Translations under genes and position numbers: made by a program
Shown here: piece after piece, positions 43,714-52,306 of the stretch
Numbering within the stretch: the stretch's first letter is position 1
Layout of the letters: each line of letters opens with the position of its first letter
From: Leptolyngbyaceae cyanobacterium RM1_1_2
GTDB taxonomy: Bacteria > Cyanobacteriota > Cyanobacteriia > Phormidesmidales > Phormidesmidaceae
NCBI GenBank assembly: GCA_012032345.1
Contig: JAAUQI010000012.1
Location: 33,848 to 97,847, forward strand
DNA: 64,000 nucleotides
Direction: 5' to 3'
Notes under the pieces: model-generated
Databases searched by the model: none
Seen by the model: only the letters and a program-made list of their open reading frames with translations
What the model was told of the DNA's origin: nothing

Positions 43714-45417
43714 TTGGTCTACGATTCTGCACCGCGTTTAGACGAATTCGATGTCTTAGTTGTGGGTGGGGGGGCGGCAGGACTTTATTCTGCCCTTTGC
43801 CTGCCAGACAATTTCAGAGTTGGGCTAATTACCAAAGATACGCTCACCTTTTCAGCCAGTGACTGGGCGCAGGGGGGCATTGCCGCAGCGATCGCACCCG
43901 AAGATTCACCCACGCTCCATGTTCAAGACACACTGCAGGCAGGAGCAGGTCTTTGTGACCCTAAAGCGGTCAGTTTGCTGGTTGAGAAAGCCGCCGACTG
44001 CATTCAAGCCCTAATTCAAATGGGGGTGGCTTTTGACCTAAAAGACGGCAAACCTGCGCTCACCCTAGAGGCGGCCCATTCTCGCCGTCGAGTTTTGCAC
44101 GCTGCTGACGCAACAGGTCGGGCAGTGGTGACGACGCTGGCCGCACAGGTACTCAAGCGCCCAAACATTCAGGTTTTCCCAGAAACCTTTGTTCTAGATC
44201 TATGGGTAGAGCAGACTAGATGCCGGGGCGCTAGCATACTCTCTCAAAATCAGGGCCAAAATCAAGTCTGCTGGATAGCAGCTAGAGCCATCATTCTCGC
44301 ATCTGGCGGTGGCGGCCAGGTCTTTGCCCAAACCACCAACCCTTCAGCCAGCACAGGCGATGGCGTAGCAATGGCGTGGCGAGCAGGCGCAGTGCTACGG
44401 GATCTAGAATTTGTGCAGTTTCACCCCACCGCTCTGACCAAAGCTGCAGCGCCGCGCTTTTTAATCAGCGAAGCAGTACGAGGAGAAGGGGCGCATCTCG
44501 TCGATCGAGCCGGAGAGCGCTTCGCCTTTAGCTATCATCCCCAGGGAGAACTAGCGCCCCGCGACGTCGTTAGCCGCGCCATTTTTGAGCATTTGCAAAA
44601 AACTGAAGCTGAACCCTCTACGGCAGTCGTTTGGCTAGATCTACAGGCAATTGAGGCCGATCGAATTCGCTATCGCTTCCCCAATATTGTTCAGGTGTGC
44701 CAGCAGTGGGGCATAAACGTCTTTACCCAGCCGATTCCTGTTTCTCCTGCAGCCCACTACTGGATGGGGGGTATTTTGACTCACCTCGACAGTCAGACCA
44801 CTCTGCCTAATCTCTATGGGGTCGGCGAAAATGCCAGCACTGGCGTTCACGGTGCCAATCGGCTGGCTAGTAACTCTCTGCTAGAGTGCCTGGTTTTTGG
44901 AGCGCAGTTGCGATCGCTGCTGCTGCCTAAAAACGCCTTTGAGCACCAAGCCCCCGCCATCAGCTATCAGCCGTTCTCGAAAAACTGGGAACCTGAGGCT
45001 GAGCAAATTCAGCAGTGGCGACAGCTACTGCCGAGACTCCTGTGGCAAAGCGCAGGAATTTCCAGGGAGCAAGCGGTTTTAACAGCCGCGACCGCTCAGG
45101 TACAGCAGTGGCGGCAGCAGCTGATGAATCTGGAAACCAGCCGTTTCATGGCGCAGCTACAGCCAGGGGAGAGCCTGAGTCTTTCTGCTGAAGCCGGAAA
45201 ATTCATTCGGCAGTGGGGAGAACTACGCAACTTACTTGATATTGGCTGGCTGATTCTTCGCAGCGCCGAATTTCGTACCGAAAGTCGGGGTGGCCACTAC
45301 CGCAGCGACTACCCGCAGCCCGCAGCAGACTGGCAGCGACATACCCTAGTCCAAGGCGATCGCCTGTGGCGCTCCAAACCAATCTCAGAGCCAATCTCAG
45401 CCGATGCTACCAGCTAA
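43714..45417 (+). CDS. nadB: L-aspartate oxidase
   Basis: Flavoenzyme that oxidises aspartate to iminoaspartate, first step of de novo NAD synthesis. The 567 residues show the FAD-binding VVGGGAAGLYSALCL at the N-terminus, SDWAQGGIAAAI, RVLHAADATGRAV, LRDLEFVQFHPTAL, RDVVSRAI, and the active-site region GVGENASTGVHGANRLASNSLLECLVFG. Length is normal. Start is TTG 43714, supported by AAGGAG eleven bases upstream. The stop overlaps by 4 bases a doubtful small ORF on the other strand. Confidence 0.96.
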   Translation: MVYDSAPRLDEFDVLVVGGGAAGLYSALCLPDNFRVGLITKDTLTFSASDWAQGGIAAAIAPEDSPTLHVQDTLQAGAGLCDPKAVSLLVEKAADCIQALIQMGVAFDLKDGKPALTLEAAHSRRRVLHAADATGRAVVTTLAAQVLKRPNIQVFPETFVLDLWVEQTRCRGASILSQNQGQNQVCWIAARAIILASGGGGQVFAQTTNPSASTGDGVAMAWRAGAVLRDLEFVQFHPTALTKAAAPRFLISEAVRGEGAHLVDRAGERFAFSYHPQGELAPRDVVSRAIFEHLQKTEAEPSTAVVWLDLQAIEADRIRYRFPNIVQVCQQWGINVFTQPIPVSPAAHYWMGGILTHLDSQTTLPNLYGVGENASTGVHGANRLASNSLLECLVFGAQLRSLLLPKNAFEHQAPAISYQPFSKNWEPEAEQIQQWRQLLPRLLWQSAGISREQAVLTAATAQVQQWRQQLMNLETSRFMAQLQPGESLSLSAEAGKFIRQWGELRNLLDIGWLILRSAEFRTESRGGHYRSDYPQPAADWQRHTLVQGDRLWRSKPISEPISADATS

Positions 45418-45566
45418 GGTATCCATTCAGCTGACTGCGGTCGAGCTAGCGGCTGACTCAGCTGCAGCGAGTCGGCTTGTAGATAGCCAGAAAGCAGGTG
45501 AAAAAGAACCGTAAAGGCGATCGCATGTAGAGCAGTTGAAAATCTTAGGCTGTGGAGTTTTGCCAT
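45414..45566 (-). CDS. Possible 50-residue single-pass membrane protein
   Basis: An ATG at 45566 opens a 50-codon frame: MAKLHSLRFSTALHAIAF, a hydrophobic stretch (LHAIAFTVLFHLLSGYL), then a polar Gln/Ser/Pro tail. The topology looks protein-like, but I recognise no family and see no strong ribosome site. It sits between the convergent nadB and VKOR-type genes, overlapping the nadB stop by 4 bases. It may be chance. Confidence 0.3.
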   Translation of the reverse strand: MAKLHSLRFSTALHAIAFTVLFHLLSGYLQADSLQLSQPLARPQSAEWIP

Positions 45567-45570
45567 GACT

Positions 45571-45600
45571 GACGCACAAAGGCGCATGGAGGCGCATAGA
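45571..45600. repeat. Three imperfect 10-bp tandem units
   Basis: GACGCACAAA, GGCGCATGGA and GGCGCATAGA follow head to tail. They resemble the decamer-like CGCA-AAGG repeats common between cyanobacterial genes. The block lies just upstream of the ATG of the doubtful small ORF. Confidence 0.6.
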
Positions 45601-45674
45601 GGGCTGACTCTATTTGTGTCATACACAGCAGATATCTCCTGTGACCAGCCTTGAGCAAAAGCGTAATCAAGATC

Positions 45675-45710
45675 ACAAAGAGCGGTGTAGCCCCTGACAC
45701 CGCCCTTTGT
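45675..45710 (-). terminator. Long stem-loop downstream of the VKOR-type gene
   Basis: ACAAAG-N-GCGGTGT (45675-45688) pairs with ACACCGC-N-CTTTGT (45697-45710) around an 8-base loop. On the minus strand the central position is a G-U pair, giving an unbroken 14-bp stem; on the plus strand it is an A-C mismatch. It begins 13 bases after the stop at 45723, so it fits a terminator for that gene, although no T-run follows. Confidence 0.6.
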
Positions 45711-45722
45711 CACTTGCCTGTC

Positions 45723-46643
45723 CTAATTCCTAAAGCTACGGGAACCTGTATAGCCTGAGGCATCTGCTAATTTCTCTAAATTCTGAGTGCCAGAGTAAAA
45801 TTCGCCGTTAATTTCCCAGGTCGGAAATCCTTCGACCTGCGCAGTCGCCTGACAAAGCTCGGTTTGGGGGTTAACACCCTGGGAGTCACATTCTACATAC
45901 GGGATTTCTTTAGCGGCTTCTTGGCCAAAAAGCTGTTTTTGATCGTGGCAGTGCGGACACCACCAGGCCCCGTACATTTTCCCCCCAACCGTGCTTAGGT
46001 GCTGCGCCAGAGCCATTTCTGCTTCGCCCGAAGGGGTGGTAACTGCCGGGCCAGCTTCCCCCACAGCAGAGGCAGCTGTGCCGCCGCCGCCGATTGGGGC
46101 ATAGACGCCCAAAGTGCCAACTAGAGCCACCACTGCTACAATCAGCCCGGTAAACATGAGCTGTCCGACATCTTCCCAGCGGTGTCCCAGCAGCGTTAGC
46201 CCCAGCATAAGTACGGTAAATGCGGCTGAGGTCAGGCAGTAAAGGCATAGAGCCTTGATCTCAAAAGCTAGCAGATACATTAAATATCCGCTAAAGACCA
46301 CCATGCCAACCGCCCCAATAAATAGCAAAAATCGAGTCCAGTTGTGCAGCTTTTGGCGCAGCTCTTTATGAGTTTCTGGATTGACGACTAAAGGCGCGAT
46401 CGCCAGAACTGCCATGCTTGCATAAGCTAAAAAGCCAAACAGCGTTAGCGGCAGGCCAAAAATCTCCGCATAGGGGCTAGAGAGCACCCGGTCGCAGCCT
46501 CCGGTCGGACAGGCCGCTTCGCCTCCTAAAAGTTTGACAACCGTTAAGTAGGCTGTTCCAGTAGCCCCGATCGCTGCAATCGTAGCAATCAGCGGTCTAG
46601 CCCAGCGATGTATCCAGCGATCTTCCTGACGGCGGCGTCTCAT
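45723..46643 (-). CDS. VKOR-thioredoxin fusion protein (disulfide bond formation)
   Basis: Cyanobacterial homologue of vitamin K epoxide reductase joined to a thioredoxin-like partner; it makes disulfides in the periplasm or thylakoid lumen, passing electrons to quinone. The 306 residues have four to five membrane helices with loop Cys residues in CPTGGCDRVL and the quinone-site CLYC motif in IKALCLYCLTSAAF, then a linker (about 195-215) and a Trx domain with GAWWCPHCHDQK and a C-terminal pair (YVECDSQG, AELCQ-type). This matches LTO1/SynVKOR architecture. Start ATG 46643. It is convergent with nadB. Confidence 0.95.
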   Translation of the reverse strand: MRRRRQEDRWIHRWARPLIATIAAIGATGTAYLTVVKLLGGEAACPTGGCDRVLSSPYAEIFGLPLTLFGFLAYASMAVLAIAPLVVNPETHKELRQKLHNWTRFLLFIGAVGMVVFSGYLMYLLAFEIKALCLYCLTSAAFTVLMLGLTLLGHRWEDVGQLMFTGLIVAVVALVGTLGVYAPIGGGGTAASAVGEAGPAVTTPSGEAEMALAQHLSTVGGKMYGAWWCPHCHDQKQLFGQEAAKEIPYVECDSQGVNPQTELCQATAQVEGFPTWEINGEFYSGTQNLEKLADASGYTGSRSFRN

Positions 46644-46897
46644 ATCAAATTACCCAAATAAAATTCTCTAGCGTCTGATTTGATTCATAACAGGTTCATG
46701 CCCATGAGCTGCTTGAACTTGCTACAGCCATTCAGCCTTGAACCGCGAGATTGAAATAGCACTCCAAAGTTTCTGCTTCTATTTTGCCCTAGTCAGACCC
46801 AGCTGCGGAGACAAGATAGCTTGTTTATTTTTCTGCCATGCGCCTCAGCGCGATCGCAAATTTCAAATTTAAATCTTAGATCTCAGCTCAAGTCTCA

Positions 46898-47779
46898 TTA
46901 GCGCTCAGAAGTAATCCGCAAAGGCGACATTAGGCCAGTCTCCTGTTTCAGGGCGATACTACGGTGGGCTGCCTCAACAAACTGAGCGACGCGGATGGGA
47001 TCAATGGGCTGAGCGATCTTGCCGTGGCGCTTCAAAGAGCTTGAGACAATAACACCATCTGCCGCCTGCAGTAGCTTAGAAATATTTTCCCAATTTGCAC
47101 CGCTGCCAATAAACACAGGGGTATTCCCAGCCGCTGCTTTGGCTAGCTCTAAGTCTTCTAGACTAGGCGGACTGCCCGTTGCCCAACCAGACAGAATAAC
47201 GCCATCCGCCAGACCTCGCTCAATCGTCTCTTGCACCGCTGTCGTTAGGTTGGGCGAACCTAACGGACGCGCATGTTTAACCAGTACATCAGCCAAAATC
47301 TTGACGCTGCTGCCCAGTTCTCGGCGGTAGCGCATGAGCTGATGAGCCTGTCCCTCAATCAGCCCCTGATCGGTTGCCATCACTCCGGTCAAAACGTTGA
47401 CTCGAATAAAAGCTGCCTCAACACAGGTGGCGATCGCCAGCGCACTGCAAGCATCATTGCGCAGGACATTGATGCCAACAGGGAGGGCTACAATTTGCAT
47501 CAGACGCTGCACAATCAGGCTCATAGCGCTGACAATAGCGGGGTCAACCTGTTCTTTGGTAAAAGGAGCATCGAAAAAGTTTTCGACTACCAGGCCATCC
47601 ACCCCGCCTGAGGCCAAAGCTGTAGCCTCCTGCTCAGCGCGGGCAACCACAGACCGCAGGTCTCCCTGCCAGCGCGCAGAGGTTGGCAGCGGCAAAAGGT
47701 GCACGACGCCAATAATCGGGTTTGGGGTATTGAAAATGTGCTTTAAGTCCACCGATGTCTCAATTCTCAGACCTGGCAT
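46898..47779 (-). CDS. btpA: BtpA/SgcQ-family protein (photosystem I biogenesis)
   Basis: In Synechocystis BtpA is a thylakoid-associated protein needed for stable photosystem I reaction centres; other family members are TIM-barrel enzymes. The 293 residues show IIGVVHLLPLPTSARW, GVDGLVVENFFDAPF, VLRNDACSALAIATCVEAAFIRVNVLTG, and GSGANWENISKLLQAADGVIVSSSLKR, all characteristic. Length is normal. Start is ATG 47779. It is divergent from rimO across a 462-base gap. Confidence 0.94.
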   Translation of the reverse strand: MPGLRIETSVDLKHIFNTPNPIIGVVHLLPLPTSARWQGDLRSVVARAEQEATALASGGVDGLVVENFFDAPFTKEQVDPAIVSAMSLIVQRLMQIVALPVGINVLRNDACSALAIATCVEAAFIRVNVLTGVMATDQGLIEGQAHQLMRYRRELGSSVKILADVLVKHARPLGSPNLTTAVQETIERGLADGVILSGWATGSPPSLEDLELAKAAAGNTPVFIGSGANWENISKLLQAADGVIVSSSLKRHGKIAQPIDPIRVAQFVEAAHRSIALKQETGLMSPLRITSER

Positions 47780-48241
47780 TTGCCTGGCACTTGCCTGACA
47801 TTTTTTAGACGTGAGCAGGGCAAAAAGCGCCTCCTCCCAATCTCAATTTACCTTAACAGCGGTGACTCTCTCAGCGCTGTTAAGTCAGGCTGTTCAAAAA
47901 ACGTTCATTTCTAGCTAGCACTTGGTTAGAATTACTTCCTCAAAATGTTTAGATATGTTATGATAAGGCATCAAGGCTGGATAGCTTTGCCTTCAAGGTA
48001 ACAAGAAATAAGGTAACGAGACATAGTGAAGTAGCTTCTACTTCAGTCGTAAAAAGCGTCATCGGGCGTTGCCACTTCTTTCTACTCAGGTGTCGAACTC
48101 ACAATTCCACAAGGCGCTATCCGCTTCTAACGTCTAAGTTGCTCTAATATCTGACTCAAAAAGATTTGATGCAGATATCAATCACCTAAAGACAGCGCTG
48201 AGATCAGAGATTCGATTACTGTATTGGTATTTTTATTTTTT
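47780..48241. other. Long btpA/rimO divergent intergenic region
   Basis: This 462-base stretch has no credible ORF. A perfect 8-bp stem TGAAGTAG/CTACTTCA with loop CTT lies at 48027-48045. CTA triplets start at 48117, 48127, 48134 and 48144, but none has the CTA-N9-CTA spacing I recall for the Synechocystis LexA site before crhR. A TATGAT at about 47958-47963 could be a -10 box. A long leader for the rimO-crhR transcript is plausible. Confidence 0.45.
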
Positions 48242-49564
48242 ATGGGTCATAAGCCGAAAATTGCGGTTGCTCACTTGGGCTGTGAGAAAAATCGAGTGGA
48301 CACCGAACACATGCTGGGTCTGCTGGTCAAGGCTGGCTATGGTGTAGATACGAACGAGGAGCTAGCTGACTATGTCATTGTCAATACCTGTAGCTTTATC
48401 GAATCTGCCCGCCAGGAATCTGTGCGGACGCTAGTCGAGTTAGCGGAAGCTAATAAGAAGGTTGTGATTACAGGCTGCCTAGCCCAGCACTTCAAAGATG
48501 ACTTGCTTGAGGAAATCCCTGAAGCCGTGGCTTTAGTGGGAACAGGCGATTATCATCGCATCGTTGAGGTGATTGAGCGCGCTGAAGCCGGGGAGCGAGT
48601 AAAAGCAGTTTCAGCAGAACCCGTTTATATTGCAGATGAAACTGTGCCACGCTATCGCACCACTTCTGAGGGAGTCGCATATGTGCGAGTTGCAGAAGGC
48701 TGCAATTACCGTTGCGCTTTCTGCATTATTCCTCATCTGCGTGGGGATCAGCGATCGCGCTCGATTGAATCTATTATCGCTGAGGCCGAACAGCTAGTGG
48801 CTGAAGGGGTTCAAGAAATTATCCTGATCTCTCAGATTACTACCAACTACGGAACTGATATTTACGGGCAGCCCAAGCTAGCTGAGCTTTTACGGGCGTT
48901 GGGCAAAGTCAATATTCCCTGGGTTAGAATGCACTATGCCTACCCAACAGGGCTAACGCCAGCCGTAATTGCGGCCATTCAAGAAACCCCAAACGTTCTG
49001 CCCTATTTAGATCTGCCGCTGCAGCATTCTCACCCTGACGTGCTGAAGTCAATGAATCGTCCCTGGCAGGGGCGTGTCAACGACGACATTATTGAACGGC
49101 TTAAAGCAGCGCTGCCCGCTTCCGTACTGCGCACCACTTTTATCGTGGGCTTTCCCGGTGAAACGGAAGCGCATTTTCAGCACCTGCTGCAGTTTGTGCA
49201 GCGACATCAGTTTGACCATGTGGGTGTGTTTACGTTTTCGCCTGAGGTGGGGACACCTGCCTACCATCTGCCGGATCCGGTGCCGCAGGCCGTCATGAAT
49301 CAGCGGCGTGAGCGGCTAATGCTAGCGCAGCAGGAGATTTCGCTCCGGCGCAATCAGGCAGAAATCGGCAAAGTTGTTGATGTTTTAGTAGAACAAGAAA
49401 ATCCCGCGACGGGTGAGCTAACTGGGCGATCGGCCCGTTTTGCTCCTGACGTGGACGGCCTGGTTTATGTCAAAGGCGAAGCCGCATTAGGGCAGCTAAC
49501 GTCTGTGACAATTCAAGCAGCGGATACTTACGACTTGTTTGGCTCCGTCGTCGTCGTCCCCTAA
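48242..49564 (+). CDS. rimO: Ribosomal protein S12 methylthiotransferase RimO
   Basis: Radical-SAM enzyme adding a methylthio group to an aspartate of ribosomal protein S12. From ATG 48242 (440 residues; a TTG at 48224 would add six) the N-terminal MTTase domain has the three cluster Cys in [19 protein letters not shown] and ITGCLAQ. The radical-SAM motif is [21 protein letters not shown], and a TRAM domain ends the chain ([20 protein letters not shown]). [17 protein letters not shown] is also typical. The crhR start is 58 bases after its stop, an arrangement known as the rimO-crhR operon in Synechocystis. Confidence 0.96.
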   Translation: MGHKPKIAVAHLGCEKNRVDTEHMLGLLVKAGYGVDTNEELADYVIVNTCSFIESARQESVRTLVELAEANKKVVITGCLAQHFKDDLLEEIPEAVALVGTGDYHRIVEVIERAEAGERVKAVSAEPVYIADETVPRYRTTSEGVAYVRVAEGCNYRCAFCIIPHLRGDQRSRSIESIIAEAEQLVAEGVQEIILISQITTNYGTDIYGQPKLAELLRALGKVNIPWVRMHYAYPTGLTPAVIAAIQETPNVLPYLDLPLQHSHPDVLKSMNRPWQGRVNDDIIERLKAALPASVLRTTFIVGFPGETEAHFQHLLQFVQRHQFDHVGVFTFSPEVGTPAYHLPDPVPQAVMNQRRERLMLAQQEISLRRNQAEIGKVVDVLVEQENPATGELTGRSARFAPDVDGLVYVKGEAALGQLTSVTIQAADTYDLFGSVVVVP

Positions 49565-49622
49565 TTCAAATGCTTTCGTTCTTTGTTAGTAATTCACAGT
49601 CACCGATTTACAAGGAGATTCA

Positions 49623-51038
49623 ATGACCCTTTCTTTTACGAGCCTCGGCCTCTCTGAACCCCAAGTCCGTCAACTCGATAAAGTTGGCTTCAGTGCCCCT
49701 ACGCCAATTCAGGCCCAAGCCATTCCTCATCTGCTAGCAGGCCGCGACGTTGTAGGTCAGGCTCACACGGGAACTGGCAAAACGGCGGCGTTTGCCCTGC
49801 CAATTTTGGAGCAGATTGATCCCAAAAATCCTGCCGTACAGGCACTGATTCTAACGCCTACACGGGAGCTGGCAGTTCAAGTTTGTCAGGCGATTAAAAA
49901 CGTCAGTGGCGATCGCCGCATCTACACTCTGGCTATCTATGGGGGTCAGTCTATTGAGCGACAGATTTCTCGCTTAACTAAAGGCTGTCAGATCGCGGTG
50001 GGTACCCCAGGGCGGGTTTTAGATCTGCTGCAGCGGGGAGCGCTGAAGCTAGATCAGCTCAACTGGCTGGTACTAGATGAAGCCGATGAAATGCTGAATA
50101 TGGGCTTCATTCAGGACGTCGAGAAAATCTTAAGCAAGGCTCCTTCGGAGCGGCAAACCGCTTTCTTTTCGGCCACGATGGAAGCAGCGGTACGGGAACT
50201 GGCAGCAAAGTTTTTGCGATCGCCTGTAACGGTTACAGTCGAGCAACCTAAAGCTGCCCCTACCCGAATCAACCAGATCGCCTACGTGCTACCGCGAGGC
50301 TGGAACAAGTCTCGAGCGCTGCGCCCCATTCTAGAAATGGAAGATCCTGATTCTGCCATTATTTTTGTTCGTACCCGTCGCACAGCGGCTGAACTGACTC
50401 GCCAACTACAGGCAGCAGGCCACAGTGTTGATGAGTACCACGGCGACTTGACCCAGTCCCAGCGAGAGCGGCTGCTGCTGCGGTTCCGCCAGCGCCAGGT
50501 ACGCTGGGTCGTTGCAACTGACATTGCAGCACGCGGTCTACACGTTGATGACCTGACCCACGTCATCAACTACGAGCTGCCAGATAGCCCAGAAAGCTAC
50601 GTTCACCGCATTGGCCGGACAGGACGAGCCGGTAAAGAGGGCATTGCTATCTCCTTGATTCACCCCTTGGAAAAGTATAAGCTCCGCCAGATTGAGCGTC
50701 ACGTCCGTCAAAAGCTGGAGTTTGGTACAATTCCCACGCGGGCCGAGATCGCCGCCCGCCATTTGGAAAAGCTGCAGGCTCAGGTGCAAGAGGCTATTAC
50801 CGGAGAGCGCATGGCCTCTTTCTTGCCAATTGTTTCTCAGCTTAATGAGAGTTACGATTTGCGCACGATTGCCGCCGCTGCCTTGCAGATGGCCTATGAC
50901 CAAACCCGTCCTGCCTGGATGCGGGTCGATGCTCAGCCAGATACCCCTGAGGAAACCAGCGCTCCGGCTAAGCCTGTCAGAGAAGGATCAAGTCGCCCCA
51001 CCCGGAAGCGGGCCTCCACTTCTCCTCGCCAAGACTAG
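49623..51038 (+). CDS. crhR: DEAD-box RNA helicase, CrhR type
   Basis: Cold- and redox-responsive RNA helicase. The 471 residues have the full motif set: FSAPTPIQAQAIP (Q motif), AHTGTGKT (I), PTRELAVQ (Ia), TPGR, VLDEADEM (II), FFSATM (III), ARG-type IIFVRTRRTAAEL (IV), VATDIAARGLHV (V), and YVHRIGRTGRAGKEG (VI). The C-terminal extension (GERMASFLPIVSQL, AAALQMAYDQTRPAWM) is that of Synechocystis CrhR (Slr0083) as I remember it. The basic tail is short. ATG follows AAGGAG. It is second in the rimO-crhR unit; a stem-loop follows. Confidence 0.95.
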   Translation: MTLSFTSLGLSEPQVRQLDKVGFSAPTPIQAQAIPHLLAGRDVVGQAHTGTGKTAAFALPILEQIDPKNPAVQALILTPTRELAVQVCQAIKNVSGDRRIYTLAIYGGQSIERQISRLTKGCQIAVGTPGRVLDLLQRGALKLDQLNWLVLDEADEMLNMGFIQDVEKILSKAPSERQTAFFSATMEAAVRELAAKFLRSPVTVTVEQPKAAPTRINQIAYVLPRGWNKSRALRPILEMEDPDSAIIFVRTRRTAAELTRQLQAAGHSVDEYHGDLTQSQRERLLLRFRQRQVRWVVATDIAARGLHVDDLTHVINYELPDSPESYVHRIGRTGRAGKEGIAISLIHPLEKYKLRQIERHVRQKLEFGTIPTRAEIAARHLEKLQAQVQEAITGERMASFLPIVSQLNESYDLRTIAAAALQMAYDQTRPAWMRVDAQPDTPEETSAPAKPVREGSSRPTRKRASTSPRQD

Positions 51039-51070
51039 CACTAGCGGTTGTAAGAGCAGGGGTATCAACA

Positions 51071-51098
51071 ACAGTTTGGCGCTGTAGTGCCAAACTGT
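51071..51098 (+). terminator. Stem-loop after crhR
   Basis: ACAGTTTGGC (51071-51080) and GCCAAACTGT (51089-51098) are exact inverse copies around an 8-base loop. No T-run follows, so termination or 3' end protection is possible but not certain. Confidence 0.6.
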
Positions 51099-51297
51099 CG
51101 ATGTTATCGGCAAGAACCCGCGATCGCAGTGCTGCTATTTTCCTAAGTTTTGCTGGCTACGATATCTGGTTAAAGCAAGCGTTAAGCTGTGTATGCTTCA
51201 CTACAATGTCGCCGTGATGGTAGCTTACAATTGATCTTAACTCAGGGATCCAACCTGTCAGTAAGGCGGAGGTGTTGTTATTGTGTTGGTTATTTTG

Positions 51298-51480
51298 ATG
51301 GATGACCAGCTACTCCTTCCTCAAAAGGTGTGCCAAAGCTGTTTAATGGCAGATCAGGCTGGACAGCCTCGGTGGCGACAGGGACGGTTACGCTGTGGGC
51401 GCTTGGTCACGAGGCTCTCAGATGCTCAGCCTGAGCAGTACGAGTGTCAGATGGGGTTTCGCGTCGCCAACATTGAATAG
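51298..51480 (+). CDS. Small conserved cyanobacterial Cys-motif protein
   Basis: The 60-residue protein (ATG 51298; an in-frame GTG at 51283 is the alternative) contains QKVCQSCLMADQAGQPRW, GRLRCGRLVT and EQYECQMGFRVANIE. The four Cys residues in a CxxC, C, C order could bind zinc or a cluster. I recall similar short proteins across cyanobacteria, with no known function. It stands alone downstream of crhR. Confidence 0.75.
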   Translation: MDDQLLLPQKVCQSCLMADQAGQPRWRQGRLRCGRLVTRLSDAQPEQYECQMGFRVANIE

Positions 51481-51681
51481 TATTTTCGTGTAGCTTTGCT
51501 TGTTTGTATGGTTTTGATCAAGCTCTGTTGCGACAGGCTCCGCTGGGTTGGCCTGTACCCTCAGGGAACGCGCAAAGGCAGAGCGATGCTCCCTTTGGGG
51601 TAGATTACCTATAATTAAGTCATCAGAGACTAGAAAATTAGAGACCAAGAGACCAAGCTTTATCAAGGAGAGCCTTAACTT

Positions 51682-52155
51682 ATGAACTGGCGCGGGTCAA
51701 CGACTGTTTCAGACAGAATCTTTGCAGCTTTACCTTACCTGCTGCCACTAATTTACGGGATTGGTTTTGGAGCTTTCATCTTCAGAGACTTTCCTGTTCT
51801 TGAGCTATTGTTAGTGCCGCTGTCTCCTTTTCTGGCGCTTTACCGTATTCCCTTTGCCAGCATTATTATTTTCTTTCTGCTGTTCTTCCTGGTTGTTCGT
51901 AATTCTAACATCAGTCATTTCATCCGATTCAATACCATGCAGGCGATACTGTTAGATATCGTCCTGTTTTTATGTCAGCTGCTGTTTGGTTTGCTGTCAA
52001 ATTCGCTGGGCGAAGGCTTGCTTGTGCAGACCCTCTCGAATGTGATCTTTTTAGGCATGTTAGCGGCAGTCGTTTATTCTGTGGCTCAGTCGCTAATGGG
52101 GCGCTACGCGGAAATTCCTACTATTTCTGAAGCAGTCCATATGCAGGTACGGTAG
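51682..52155 (+). CDS. Tic20-family (Ycf60-like) membrane protein
   Basis: Homologue of the chloroplast inner-envelope translocon protein Tic20; the cyanobacterial role is not settled. The 157 residues form four helices after a polar N-terminus: IFAALPYLLPLIYGIGFGAF, SPFLALYRIPFASIIIFFLL, the conserved HFIRFNTMQAILLDIVLFL, and LSNVIFLGMLAAVVYSVAQSL, ending in GRYAEIPTISEAVHMQVR. This is diagnostic for the family. The ATG at 51682 follows AAGGAGAG. It is upstream of rnhA but separated by a repeat-bearing gap. Confidence 0.93.
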   Translation: MNWRGSTTVSDRIFAALPYLLPLIYGIGFGAFIFRDFPVLELLLVPLSPFLALYRIPFASIIIFFLLFFLVVRNSNISHFIRFNTMQAILLDIVLFLCQLLFGLLSNSLGEGLLVQTLSNVIFLGMLAAVVYSVAQSLMGRYAEIPTISEAVHMQVR

Positions 52156-52236
52156 CCCCAAGCGGCTCAGAACTCCTCTCCTAGTTGACTGCTTCAGGTT
52201 AGTTCAATAAACTATCTTGTGTTCCTCGTCCCGTTT

Positions 52237-52277
52237 GGGGTGAGGAAATTGCTTTGCCCCAAAGGGGTAAGGAAATT
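52237..52277. repeat. 14-bp direct repeat, period 27, before rnhA
   Basis: GGGGTGAGGAAATT (52237-52250) recurs as GGGGTAAGGAAATT (52264-52277), one mismatch, 27 bases apart. TTTGGGG (52234-52240) also pairs with CCCCAAA (52257-52263). It lies 30-70 bases before the rnhA ATG and may be regulatory or a small duplication. Confidence 0.65.
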
Positions 52278-52306
52278 TCCTAAACAGCCTTTTGCGATCG
52301 CAATTT

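Noticed and set aside
48117..48146. CTA triplets as a LexA site before rimO-crhR
   Set aside because: Start-to-start spacings are 10, 7 and 10; none gives CTA-N9-CTA.
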